Source: CAZHBA01 sp964530225 (GTDB lineage: Bacteria > Pseudomonadota > Alphaproteobacteria > UBA6615). From it: a stretch of 26,614 nucleotides of DNA. Positions within the stretch are counted from its first letter, which is position 1. Every line of letters starts with the position of its first letter. The notes under the pieces are model-generated. The model was not told the origin of the DNA. It ran no database searches and saw only the letters and a list, made by a program, of their open reading frames with translations. A program made the translations under genes and the position numbers. This document shows positions 16,030 through 23,816 of this stretch, in pieces. The stretch covers positions 1 to 26,614 of the forward strand of contig CAZHBA010000096.1 in assembly GCA_964530225.1 (NCBI GenBank), given 5' to 3'.

Positions 16030-17236
16030 TTAGGCGGGGGCGATAGCTTTCATAGCCGCCAGTCTGGAGATTAATTTTTCCCGCACGTCATCGGTGAGTT
16101 GAGGGAATGCGGCAGCTAATTCCACAGCCGAAAAATTTCCACGCGTAATAACCCAGGAAATAGGGTCGGCAAGCTCTTCGGGAATGGGCACAGCGCCTTT
16201 CGCGCTTTGTAAAATGAATTTTCCATCGGTGTTGACGACCTCCAGGCTACTCACAATGACCCCGAAACGATCGTCGGCTTTTTGATTGAGCGCATCGGCC
16301 GGCAGGTTAAAGCCACCGCGGTAATATCGAAAAGCTTCCTGGTAGACCTCCATACGGTCAGCGATTATTTCGCCTTTGCCAATTTCCTGCAGGCGGTTGG
16401 CAAGCCCTGTGAGCCAGCGGCGGCGTCCATCGGCCCAACTTCGGGTAGCGGCGCGTTTGTGCGGAATAGAGGGTTCGACATCGCCTGCTCGAACAGCATA
16501 GTCAAGACGTCGATGCCGATGATATGGGTCAAACCAAAGGCCAGGTGGATTGCGCCGTCGCTGGAGGCCAGCGCGTCATGATATTGGCCACGGGGGATAT
16601 ACAGCAGGTCGCCCGGCCGCAGCGTCACCTCGGCGGCGACGGCACCACGGTGTTCGTCGTGATACTCCGGCCCCAATTCCTTATAGGCCTCGTTGGCAAC
16701 GGGCCTGTCTAGTCGGCCCTCGAACATGCGCCATACCTTTTCGCCGGCGCAGTGCAGCGCAAATACGTCGTGGGTATCAAAATGGGTGTCGAACGTTTGT
16801 GCTGGTTTCACGAACAATAGAGATTGCTCTGGACCTTTCCGCCCAGTCGCCGCTCGAGCGCATCCGCGGCGGCGGCCGTGCCGGGCCATAGCGTATCGAT
16901 GTCGTTGGCGACCAGGGAGGCGCCCTGCCGCAACCAGCGTTTTACTTTCTCGGCGTCGGGCTGCAAGCTCGGTTGATTGTTCCGGTCCACTGCTTCGCGG
17001 CAGTACTGTTCGGCCGGGATCATCTTGGTGTCGAGGCAAACACCGAGCGAGGCGGAGCTCCAAATCGACGTCATATTGAGCATGTTCGTGAAAATGTCCC
17101 ACGATATCACATCGGCAAACTTGTCGGGCTCCGGTGCTGGAACGTACAGGAAATGCCGGTCGTGAAACGTTTGGAAAAATTCGGCTTCGGTGACCGGAGC
17201 GATTATTTCGGCGAAGCTGCTGATGCGATTTGCCAT
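16030..17236 (-). pseudogene. JmjC/cupin_4 oxygenase gene broken by two frameshifts
   Basis: Three consecutive minus-strand frames together encode about 400 aa of a cupin_4/JmjC protein (family of ribosomal-protein hydroxylases, Fe(II)/2-oxoglutarate dependent). Part A starts at ATG 17236 (MANRISSFAEI), preceded by AGGG, and ends prematurely at 16808 after KVQSNLY. Part B continues with KPAQTFDTHFDTHDVFALH, which holds the HxD iron motif, then GEKVWRMFEG and the third ligand region RGQYHD, and stops at 16365. Part C resumes as RWLTGLANRLQEI and ends at 16030. The breaks lie at about 16811-16819 and 16430-16455. The catalytic ligands survive, so decay is recent or the shifts are sequence errors. 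It diverges from the YggS gene. Confidence 0.75.
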
Positions 17237-17323
17237 GACCCTATATAATACGTTACGCGGATAAGCGGAATTCAGGATTTTATTTAGGGGCTCTTGGGGC
17301 CACGGATTACCGGTGAAACCGAC

Positions 17324-18004
17324 ATGGCTAACGATGTTGTCAGTAATTTGGAGCGCGTCAATGAACGCATCGCGGCTGCTGCGGAAACGGTCGGCCACGA
17401 TATTGGCGATATTACCCTGATTGCTGTAAGTAAAGGCCAGGTCGAAACGCGCCTTGACGATGCGCTAGCTGCGGGTCAGCGCGTATTTGGCGAAAACCGG
17501 GTGCAGGAAGCGCAAACCCATTGGACGGAGCGCCGGATTGGGCAGACCAGCCTGGAACTACATCTTATTGGTCCGCTGCAGACCAATAAGGTGCGTGACG
17601 CCGTCGAGTTATTCGATGTAATTCAGACGGTCGATCGGCCAAAATTGGCTGACCGCCTGGTCGCTGCATTCGACCGGGCCGGCCTAGAGCGGGATTGCTT
17701 CGTGCAAATCAACACGGGCGAAGAACCTCAGAAGGCGGGTATCTGGCCCGACGAAGCGGACGATTTCATCGCCTATTGCCTCTCTGCTGGGCTCCCGGTG
17801 GTCGGTTTGATGTGTATCCCGCCACTGAGCGAAACCCCGGCGCCACATTTTGCCTTGTTGCGGGCCATAGCCGAGCGCAATGGGATCTCCGGATTAAGTA
17901 TGGGCATGTCTGCCGACTTCGAGACCGCGATAACGTTTGGTGCCACCCATGTGCGGGTTGGCACCGGCGTGTTCGGAACACGGCAGGTTGGTTACGGCTC
18001 CTGA
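17324..18004 (+). CDS. YggS/PLPBP family PLP homeostasis protein
   Basis: A 226-aa single-domain PLP-binding protein of the YggS/PROSC family, involved in pyridoxal phosphate homeostasis rather than catalysis. The N-terminal helix is followed by LIAVSKGQ with the PLP lysine at 37, GENRVQEA near 56-63, LHLIGPLQTNKVRDA near 80-94, and the C-terminal phosphate-binding SMGMSADFETAI and GTGVFG. The start at 17324 is the ATG that fits the family; an upstream TTG at 17294 is possible. It diverges from the broken JmjC gene, and its last 13 bases overlap the end of the L,D-transpeptidase gene on the other strand. It appears intact. Confidence 0.93.
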   Translation: MANDVVSNLERVNERIAAAAETVGHDIGDITLIAVSKGQVETRLDDALAAGQRVFGENRVQEAQTHWTERRIGQTSLELHLIGPLQTNKVRDAVELFDVIQTVDRPKLADRLVAAFDRAGLERDCFVQINTGEEPQKAGIWPDEADDFIAYCLSAGLPVVGLMCIPPLSETPAPHFALLRAIAERNGISGLSMGMSADFETAITFGATHVRVGTGVFGTRQVGYGS

Positions 18005-18516
18005 TCCTCAGGTGCCAGAACGCGCAACGCCATATCCAGCGCGAGACGGGGTAATAATCCAATCAGGGTCTTCCGGGCCAGGGCGATACAGCCAAGCGTG
18101 GGCGAAAAATCGGCGGTGGCGCAGTGAATAAAAATCGCACTTCCTAGGCCGGGCTTGGGTGGGCTGTCATTGTGGCCGATGACGACAATGACATCGTAGA
18201 GATTATCTTCGCGCCACATATTTTCGTGCGACGCCTCGAAGGGGAGCCGAACGAGCCGGTTATAATCGCCATGTGCGGGGTCGTCGCACCACCCGTCGTC
18301 ACGGGTCAATGCGCGAACCGGCAATCCGCTCACTGGTAGCGGTAGCCGATCGGAACGATAAAACACCTGGCGTAAGATGAAAGTCCCAACCGGGGTCGCA
18401 CCATCGCCTTCGCATTTTATTTCTTGAACGCCGCCGCGCCCCAGGGCGCACGGGTATTCGATGCCTTCGAATCGAAGAATACCACGGCTGCGCTCTGTCA
18501 GGTAAACGGTCAGCAT
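17992..18516 (-). CDS. L,D-transpeptidase (YkuD domain) family protein
   Basis: A 174-aa protein that is almost entirely a YkuD catalytic domain. The conserved histidine (His131, FIHCA) and the SPTLGCIAL motif with nucleophile Cys143 are present, with ATPVGTF near 40-46 as the usual substrate-side strand. These enzymes make 3-3 peptidoglycan crosslinks or attach proteins to peptidoglycan. No signal peptide is evident at the N-terminus (MLTVYLTERSRG), so how or whether it reaches the periplasm is unclear; this short, leaderless type is common in alphaproteobacteria. It is tail-to-tail with YggS, overlapping by 13 bases, and 204 bases downstream of ribA. Confidence 0.85.
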   Translation of the reverse strand: MLTVYLTERSRGILRFEGIEYPCALGRGGVQEIKCEGDGATPVGTFILRQVFYRSDRLPLPVSGLPVRALTRDDGWCDDPAHGDYNRLVRLPFEASHENMWREDNLYDVIVVIGHNDSPPKPGLGSAIFIHCATADFSPTLGCIALARKTLIGLLPRLALDMALRVLAPEDQEP

Positions 18517-18564
18517 AGCGCGCTGTGGTGCTCGGACATGGCTGTATTATAGCGGCCCGCCGCC

Positions 18565-18720
18565 TTAATGGTTACGTTTGCGCGCCAGGATCTGGTATTT
18601 ATTGAGCGCGTCAATCATTGCATCGCTAACCCAAGGCTGTTCCCGTACTTTTTGGGCAGCTCTACCAAGTTGCGCAGCTTCCTGAACGGACTGCGCATCG
18701 GTGATTGCCGCCTTTAGGCG
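18565..18720 (-). other. In-frame open stretch after the ribA stop
   Basis: Immediately after the ribA TAG (18721-18723), in the same frame, 51 sense codons run to TAA at 18565-18567. The reading begins RLKAAITDAQSV and ends NKYQILARKRNH. It has no start codon before an ATG 17 codons from its end, so it is not an independent gene as it stands. It reads like real protein (helical, balanced composition), so it may be the 3' end of a lost gene or a former C-terminal extension. RibA proteins normally end at the GHLL seen before the TAG, which favours a relic. I do not recognise the family. Confidence 0.25.
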
Positions 18721-19884
18721 CTAAAGTAGGTGTCCGCCGCGGCTTTGTTTGGTTGCCAGATAGCGTTCGCTATGCCGGTTCGATGGAAACGCGTGGGGTA
18801 CACGTTCGACGACTTCGACGCCGCCGTCTGTGAGCGCCGCGACCTTTCGCGGGTTATTGGTCAGCAGCCTTACCTTGGAAATTCCTAATTGTTTGAGAAT
18901 TTCCGCTGCCGGTTGGTAAATTCTCTCATCGGGGTCGAAGCCCAACTGTTCATTGGCGTCAATGGTGTCAAAGCCCTGATCCTGAAGTTTGTAGGCTCTC
19001 AGCTTATTGACTAGACCGATCCCGCGGCCCTCTTGCGCCATATATAAAAGCACACCGCTACCCGCCTTATTTATTTCCGCGACGGCGCCGCGCAACTGGT
19101 CGCCGCAATCACAGCGCAGGCTCCCTAACAAATCTCCAGTAAAACACTCCGAGTGGATTCTAACCAGTGCCGGTGCAGCGGGATTAGGAGAACCGATGAC
19201 AATAGCAAGATGCTCGCGGCCGCCGTCAGGCGGCCGAAAAGCGATGACATTGGAGTTTTCGGTCTCGGTCAGGGGGACAGAGGCCTCGCCGACGCGCTGT
19301 AACATTCGCGCTTCGGCGTCGCGATACTGATGGATACTTTCAAGTTCGACGATAAGTAGCGATTCGCTTTCCGCCCAAGAAGGCAAATAGCCCAATCTCT
19401 CGGACGGCACCGTGGCGACGACGGCGGCGGGCAACAATCTGGCTAATTTTGCTAGTTCGATCGCCCCGGTTTCAGCGGCTCCAGGATTGGATTCGGGATC
19501 TATGAAGGCGATCGATAACGCCGATGGATGTTGCACCGGTTGGGGGCCGGCGGGATCGGCCATCATGCGCACGGTCTCTGCCGTTATATCGCTGCTCAGG
19601 GTGATCCGCACCGCGCCCGTGGGGCCGTCGGTTAGACCCAAGATCGACGCGCGCCGTGCTGTCAGCAGGAGCGATGGCGTTCCTTTTGAGACTGCCGTCA
19701 AACGGGCCAACGCGTCTTTTGTTATGCCCTCGGCAGCTTGTAGCATTAATGCGTGATCACTGCCGGCGACCACAACAATAGCGCTACGGCGCAAATCGGC
19801 CATCGCGCGCTCGACCGATTGTAACGTCACCGGTAGCGGAATTGCGCACTGTGTACCCCGTGGGTCTGGTGTTTTCTCATTCAT
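18721..19884 (-). CDS. ribA: GTP cyclohydrolase II (RibA) with degenerate N-terminal domain
   Basis: First step of riboflavin synthesis, opening GTP to a diaminopyrimidine. The C-terminal half (about 190-387) has RIHSECFTGDLLGSLRCDCG with zinc-ligand cysteines at about 247, 258 and 260, then MAQEGRGIGL, and NNPRKVAAL before a PSNRHSERYLATK tail: a complete catalytic domain. The first 185 residues resemble the alphaproteobacterial type of RibA in which a RibB-like domain has lost its catalytic residues; I see no intact DHBP-synthase signature. The ATG at 19884 is 15 bases from GGAGG (19900-19904); a TTG at 19896 is only 3 bases from it, so the start is uncertain. It diverges from the DUF427 relic. 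Confidence 0.9.
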   Translation of the reverse strand: MNEKTPDPRGTQCAIPLPVTLQSVERAMADLRRSAIVVVAGSDHALMLQAAEGITKDALARLTAVSKGTPSLLLTARRASILGLTDGPTGAVRITLSSDITAETVRMMADPAGPQPVQHPSALSIAFIDPESNPGAAETGAIELAKLARLLPAAVVATVPSERLGYLPSWAESESLLIVELESIHQYRDAEARMLQRVGEASVPLTETENSNVIAFRPPDGGREHLAIVIGSPNPAAPALVRIHSECFTGDLLGSLRCDCGDQLRGAVAEINKAGSGVLLYMAQEGRGIGLVNKLRAYKLQDQGFDTIDANEQLGFDPDERIYQPAAEILKQLGISKVRLLTNNPRKVAALTDGGVEVVERVPHAFPSNRHSERYLATKQSRGGHLL

Positions 19885-20128
19885 GCTAGTCGCCAATTAC
19901 CTCCGGCTATCAGTCTGATAGCCTAATCCACAGGGGTATATATGCGGTTTATTGCAGAAGATCGACAGGGTCCCTAGTGCCCTTAGGCGAATTATTTAAC
20001 CTGCGGAGAGCGGTGTGCTCGCTTTAACGTGATCACATTTAAGCCCCTTAAGAGGAGGCCTTAACCCCTTGTTCTGTGGAGCTAACAAAGCTATCTGATG
20101 TTGGCCACAATCGCGGGGAGGCACCGTC

Positions 20129-20411
20129 ATGGCCAAAGCTGTTTGGAAAGACATTGTACTTGCCGAGAGCAATACGTTCGAAGTGGTTGCGGGAAATCTC
20201 TATTTCCCTGCCGAGGCCCTTTAGCGCGAACATTTTAAAGAGAGCGACCGCAAGTCGAACTGTCCGTGGACGGGGGGGCAGTTACTATACGGTCGTGGTT
20301 GATGGAGATGAGAAGCCCGACGCGGCACGGTACTATCCCGGCCCTAAAACGGCTGCTGAGAATATCCTCGGGTATATCGCGTTTTGGCACGGGGTTGAGG
20401 TTTCCAGATAA
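20129..20411 (+). pseudogene. DUF427 gene with internal amber codon and frameshift
   Basis: An ATG at 20129, with GGGGAGG seven bases before it, opens MAKAVWKDIVLAESNTFEV, a typical DUF427 N-terminus, through GNLYFPAEAL. TAG at 20222-20224 then interrupts the frame, after which REHFKESDRKSNCPW continues the domain. At a seven-G run (20272-20278) the reading must shift by one base: with six G it would read TGGSYYTVVVDGDEKPDAA, and this frame goes on through RYYPGPKTAAENI and FWHGVEV to 20411. So the domain is nearly complete (about 93 codons) but carries two independent lesions. DUF427 proteins are small, of unclear function. It lies 38 bases upstream of the response regulator. Confidence 0.85.
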
Positions 20412-20449
20412 ATGGTAAAACCAATAATAACGCACCGGAATGTACACTG

Positions 20450-21136
20450 ATGACTACCGGAAAAAAGATTCTGCTGGTGGACAACGACGATGGGTTGCGC
20501 AATTCCCTGTCGGATCAGCTGCGCCTGCACGAAGAATTTTTAACCGCAGAGGCAACGACCGCCGAGGAAGCGCTGGAGACTGCCAAGAGTGAATATTTTG
20601 ATGCCGTGATCCTCGACGTGGGATTGCCGGATATGGACGGCCGCGAGGTTTGCAGATTAATGCGGTGCAACGGCATTAAGTCGCCGATTATTATGCTGAT
20701 TGGCCAGGACGCCGATGCGGATCAAATCCTGGGTCTCGATGTCGGTGCCAACGACTATGTGACCAAACCATTTCGCCTGAATGTATTGTTGGCACGTCTG
20801 CGCGCGCAGCTACGCCAGCACGAGCAAAGTGAGGATGCAATCTTTACGATTGGACCCTACACCTTTCAGCCGGTCCACAAGCTGCTGGTCGACGCCGACG
20901 AACAAAAGGTGCGGCTGACCGAAAAAGAAACGGCGATCCTTAAATATCTCTATAGCGTCGGCGATAAAGTTGTGAGCCACGATACATTATTGGGCGAGGT
21001 TTGGGGTTACAACGCTGGCGTCACCACCCACACGCTCGAAACCCACGTCTATCGGTTACGGCAAAAAATCGAAGCTGATCCTTCGAACACCACAATCCTT
21101 GTGACTGAGCCGGGTGGATACCGTCTGATCCCCTAG
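20450..21136 (+). CDS. OmpR-family response regulator with altered receiver pocket
   Basis: A 228-aa DNA-binding response regulator. The receiver (1-120) has the phospho-acceptor Asp56 (VILDVGLPDMDG) and Lys106 (YVTKPF), but the acidic pair reads VDND, so the second Asp is Asn12, and the switch Thr before the GQD loop is Ile84 (IIMLIGQD, normally an LTA-type motif). The winged-helix effector domain (about 130-226) is well preserved: RLTEKETAILKYL, EVWGYN, THTLETHVYRLRQKIE and EPGGYRL. The DNA-binding half closely resembles a conserved Rhodospirillales OmpR-type regulator, from memory. No histidine kinase is adjacent, so it is an orphan. It converges on the MFS gene; the T6 run after its stop lacks a good stem. 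Confidence 0.9.
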   Translation: MTTGKKILLVDNDDGLRNSLSDQLRLHEEFLTAEATTAEEALETAKSEYFDAVILDVGLPDMDGREVCRLMRCNGIKSPIIMLIGQDADADQILGLDVGANDYVTKPFRLNVLLARLRAQLRQHEQSEDAIFTIGPYTFQPVHKLLVDADEQKVRLTEKETAILKYLYSVGDKVVSHDTLLGEVWGYNAGVTTHTLETHVYRLRQKIEADPSNTTILVTEPGGYRLIP

Positions 21137-21155
21137 GTTTTTTGCTTGTGGAGCC

Positions 21156-22373
21156 TTAACCGTCTCGCTTTACTAGCAAGTCCAAATAGAACGCCACAGC
21201 GGCGCAGCACGTCGTGATCGTGCCGAACGTGTAGGCTACAGCTAGCCAGTCGTCGGTGAGCCTGAATACGGCGACCGCGATCAATGGGCCGGCTAGTATC
21301 CCCAAATAACGGCCGGTGAGGACGACCGCAAACGCGTGGGTGTCAGCCCGATGTCCGCCTAACAGCACAGAGGGGAGCGCCCACAGGCAGGTCGGGGTTA
21401 TGCCGGCGGCGATACCCCAGGCGATCAAGCTTATTGTACCGATCACGATGCTGTCGGCGACGGGAACGAGTAACCACGACGCGGCTTGCAATAATAGCGC
21501 GGTTAGCAGAAGCGGAATTGCGCCGACACCGGCGCGCAAAACCAGACCTGTCGCCAGGGCAAATACCAGCAGCACGACAACCGGTATCTGGTTGATCAAA
21601 ACGGCGTTTTCGGTGGTTAGACCGCGTACATCGACCAGATAGACGGGGAGCCAGGTGAAGTAGGCCATAAACTGGGCTTGCCAGAGGAAAAATAGAACGG
21701 CAGCAAATAGCAATGCGCGTCGTTCGGCCCGCGTCGTATCATTGGCTTTGGCGGTGCCATTTGATTGGTCCGAACGGCCCCCCAAATCGACGCGGCCGCG
21801 TCGGATGATGGCTAAGGTCCATGCAGCGATGGCTAAGGTGGCGATTATGCCGGCCCACCAAACCGGTTGCCATTGGCCGGTGGCAACCGCCGGTTGGGCG
21901 ATCAAGTTCGCCGATACCTGGCCGACGGGAATCCAGGTTGCCTGGAAGGCGATTATCACCGGTAGGTGCCGCGGCCCGGCGTTCATATTGGCGAACGCTG
22001 GCATGCACACGGCAAGGACGGCAGCCCCCAATCCTTCGATGGCTCGAGAGATCAGCATCAGGGCGCCGCTTTCCGGCACCGCCAATCCCAGCAGGCTGCC
22101 GACTATCATCAGGAAGAATGCCCCGGCCAGGTAACGCCCCGCGCCATGGCTGCGGATGGCCTGGCCCACCCGGACACTGACCACCATACCGGCCACGGCG
22201 AAGATCGACATGAAGCCGCCAGCGATAAACTTATCGTAACTGTAGTCGTCCAGGAGTACCGGCAAGACCGGCGGCACCTTGAATTGAAAGTACGCCGCGA
22301 CGAAGCCCAGCACAACACCATAGCTGACGCCGGTCCAATTGGTGGCTGATGTCTGGGTGCCGGGTAAAGACAT
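21156..22373 (-). CDS. Major facilitator superfamily transporter
   Basis: A 405-aa integral inner-membrane protein with about twelve hydrophobic segments in two halves and a hydrophilic central loop near 195-215 (RRGRVDLGGRSDQSNG). The first half has a VGQAIRSHGAGR loop resembling the MFS motif A position between helices 2 and 3, and SRAIEGLGAAV at about 112-122 resembles the helix 4 signature. The long antiparallel open frames over it are shadows. The substrate cannot be deduced; the overall look is of the cyanate/nitroimidazole-type or general MFS-1 group. The start ATG at 22373 fits a short cytoplasmic N-terminus. It stands alone, convergent with the response regulator and divergent from the broken MBL gene. 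Confidence 0.85.
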   Translation of the reverse strand: MSLPGTQTSATNWTGVSYGVVLGFVAAYFQFKVPPVLPVLLDDYSYDKFIAGGFMSIFAVAGMVVSVRVGQAIRSHGAGRYLAGAFFLMIVGSLLGLAVPESGALMLISRAIEGLGAAVLAVCMPAFANMNAGPRHLPVIIAFQATWIPVGQVSANLIAQPAVATGQWQPVWWAGIIATLAIAAWTLAIIRRGRVDLGGRSDQSNGTAKANDTTRAERRALLFAAVLFFLWQAQFMAYFTWLPVYLVDVRGLTTENAVLINQIPVVVLLVFALATGLVLRAGVGAIPLLLTALLLQAASWLLVPVADSIVIGTISLIAWGIAAGITPTCLWALPSVLLGGHRADTHAFAVVLTGRYLGILAGPLIAVAVFRLTDDWLAVAYTFGTITTCCAAVAFYLDLLVKRDG

Positions 22374-22560
22374 GTAAACCGATAAAGCCGAGAATTAGTG
22401 GATAAATACCCGATAGAAGCTTGGGTTACGAGTATATCAGACCGTTATTTTTTCTTTGTTAGACGACGGGGCACACTGATCATGCCAAATCCGTTGTTTG
22501 GGCCCATCGTAGTAGCACAATCGCCTGGGAACCGACCGTACGACAGGAGAATATTGCGAC

Positions 22561-22960
22561 ATGACCGTAGACGATGATTTCTCTAGTTCGCTTTTGGGAG
22601 GTTTGCGGCTCGATACAGTGTTCCGACCCAAGCACGGCGCGCTACGGCGGTAATACGTTTAGTGTCGAGATGCGTTGTGGCGGCAGCTCGACTATTTTCG
22701 ATGCCGGTACCGGCATTCGTGAACTTGGCAATTCGATGAAGGAGAACGGGCCGTTCGACACCGATATTCTTTTCAGCCACACCCATTTTGGTCATATCAT
22801 TGGGATGCCCTTTTTTTTGCTGTTGTACTGTGCCGATAACAACGTTCGATTGTAGGTCGGCCACCTTTTACCCGAACATTGTCCGGAAGACGTTTTGTGC
22901 GAGATATTTGTGACGTCCTTGTTTTCCATCCCAATGGATATCATGGCCGCCTTTGTCAGA
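22561..22960 (+). pseudogene. Broken metallo-beta-lactamase-fold hydrolase gene
   Basis: A frame from ATG 22574 encodes an MBL-fold N-terminus: FWEVCGSIQCSDPSTARYGGNTFSVE (in two parts: a degenerate FWGVRGSI, then STARYGGNT), FDAGTGIRELG and SHTHFGHIIGMPFF. The metal motif HTHWDH has become HTHFGH, losing the catalytic Asp. After NNVRL the frame hits TAG at 22853-22855, where the family usually has L-W-A-G-H; reading on in frame gives GHLLPEHCPEDVLCE and IPMDIMAAF, so a TGG-to-TAG change is likely. Homology fades near 22960 and the rest of the gene is gone. AGGAG sits before an ATG at 22561 in another frame, suggesting a further early shift. Confidence 0.75.
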
Positions 22961-23015
22961 CGGTGTCGCGACGGAGCGCTATTTCGTTTATTGGGTCGGT
23001 GGCTAACGTCGGCCC

Positions 23016-23804
23016 CTAAAAGTCGATATCGACGACGACGGGAGCGTGATCGGACGGCTTAGCCCAGTCGCGCGCATCGGTGAAAACGCTTGCCGCTGTG
23101 AGGTTGTTCGTTAGCGCTGGCGTGACCCAGACATGGTCGAGGCGGCGGCCGCGGTTGGACGCGCGCCAATCGCGGGCGCGGTAGCTCCACCAACTATAAA
23201 GTTTTTTGCTGTTGGGAACGAAGTGGCGTACTGCGTCAACCCAGTCGTGTGAAGCTTGGACTTGCGCCAGCCGGCTGACTTCCATCGGAGTGTGGCTAAC
23301 CACGTTGAGCAGCTGCTTGTGGGACCAGACATCGTGTTCGAGTGGGGCGATGTTGAGGTCTCCCACCATAATGCGCTTCGCCTGCGGCTGTGATTGCTCA
23401 CCCCACCACGCCGTCATCTCGTCGAGAAATTGTAGCTTGTGGGTAAACTTGCCGTTGGCGTCCGTATCTGGTTTGTCACCGCCCGATGGCACATAAAAAT
23501 TGTGCAGTTCCACACCGCCGTCAAAAGTGACGCTAGCATGACGGGCATCGGTGCGGCCACACCAGTCGCGCCCGCCCGTTTTCGTAAACGGAATCTTCGA
23601 CAGAATGGCGACACCGTTATAAGCTTTCATGCCACACACATGACGGTGGGGGTACAGGTCGGCCAAATCGTCGTGGGGAAATAGCTCATCGACGACTTTG
23701 GTTTCCTGCAAGCACAACACGTTTGGCGCTATCTCGCTGGTGAGTTGCCGCACCAGCGGCGTGCGCAGGCGCACCGAGTTGATATTCCAGGTGACAACGC
23801 GCAT
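23016..23804 (-). CDS. xth: Exodeoxyribonuclease III
   Basis: AP endonuclease and 3'-5' exonuclease of base-excision repair. The 262-aa length suits ExoIII. All metal and catalytic motifs are visible: TWNINSVR (5-12, Asn7), LQETKV (Glu34), the YNGVAILSK block near 63-71, VGDLNIAP near 145-152 with the Asp/Asn pair, GRRLDHVWVTP, and the C-terminal SDHAPV with catalytic Asp-His. It is 12 bases downstream of the FAH-family gene and probably the last gene of the ftsK-lolA-to-xth strand. It seems intact. Confidence 0.95.
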   Translation of the reverse strand: MRVVTWNINSVRLRTPLVRQLTSEIAPNVLCLQETKVVDELFPHDDLADLYPHRHVCGMKAYNGVAILSKIPFTKTGGRDWCGRTDARHASVTFDGGVELHNFYVPSGGDKPDTDANGKFTHKLQFLDEMTAWWGEQSQPQAKRIMVGDLNIAPLEHDVWSHKQLLNVVSHTPMEVSRLAQVQASHDWVDAVRHFVPNSKKLYSWWSYRARDWRASNRGRRLDHVWVTPALTNNLTAASVFTDARDWAKPSDHAPVVVDIDF

Positions 23805-23816
23805 CGCGTACGTTCG

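Noticed and set aside
17237..17323. TATAAT at 17244-17249 as a promoter for the YggS gene
   Set aside because: The -10 match is good, but no acceptable -35 lies 16-18 bases upstream, and the same AT stretch sits at the start of the divergent JmjC gene.
21100..21145. Intrinsic terminator after the response regulator
   Set aside because: A T6 run follows the stop, but the only upstream pairing is a weak 4-bp GGAT/ATCC stem with a long loop.
22390..22410. A DnaA-box-like AGTGGATAA, and a weaker one near 19922 (TAATCCACA), as signs of an origin
   Set aside because: Single sites with mismatches, no cluster, no AT-rich unwinding element and no dnaA or hemE gene beside them; the origin is more likely upstream of rho.
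20222..22855. Amber (TAG) reassignment or suppression, since several interrupted frames carry TAG followed by sensible protein
   Set aside because: Core genes rho, mnmE, lptE, lolA, ribA and the response regulator end in TAG at their normal family ends, so TAG acts as a stop; frameshifts and lost active-site residues in the same relics fit pseudogenes better.
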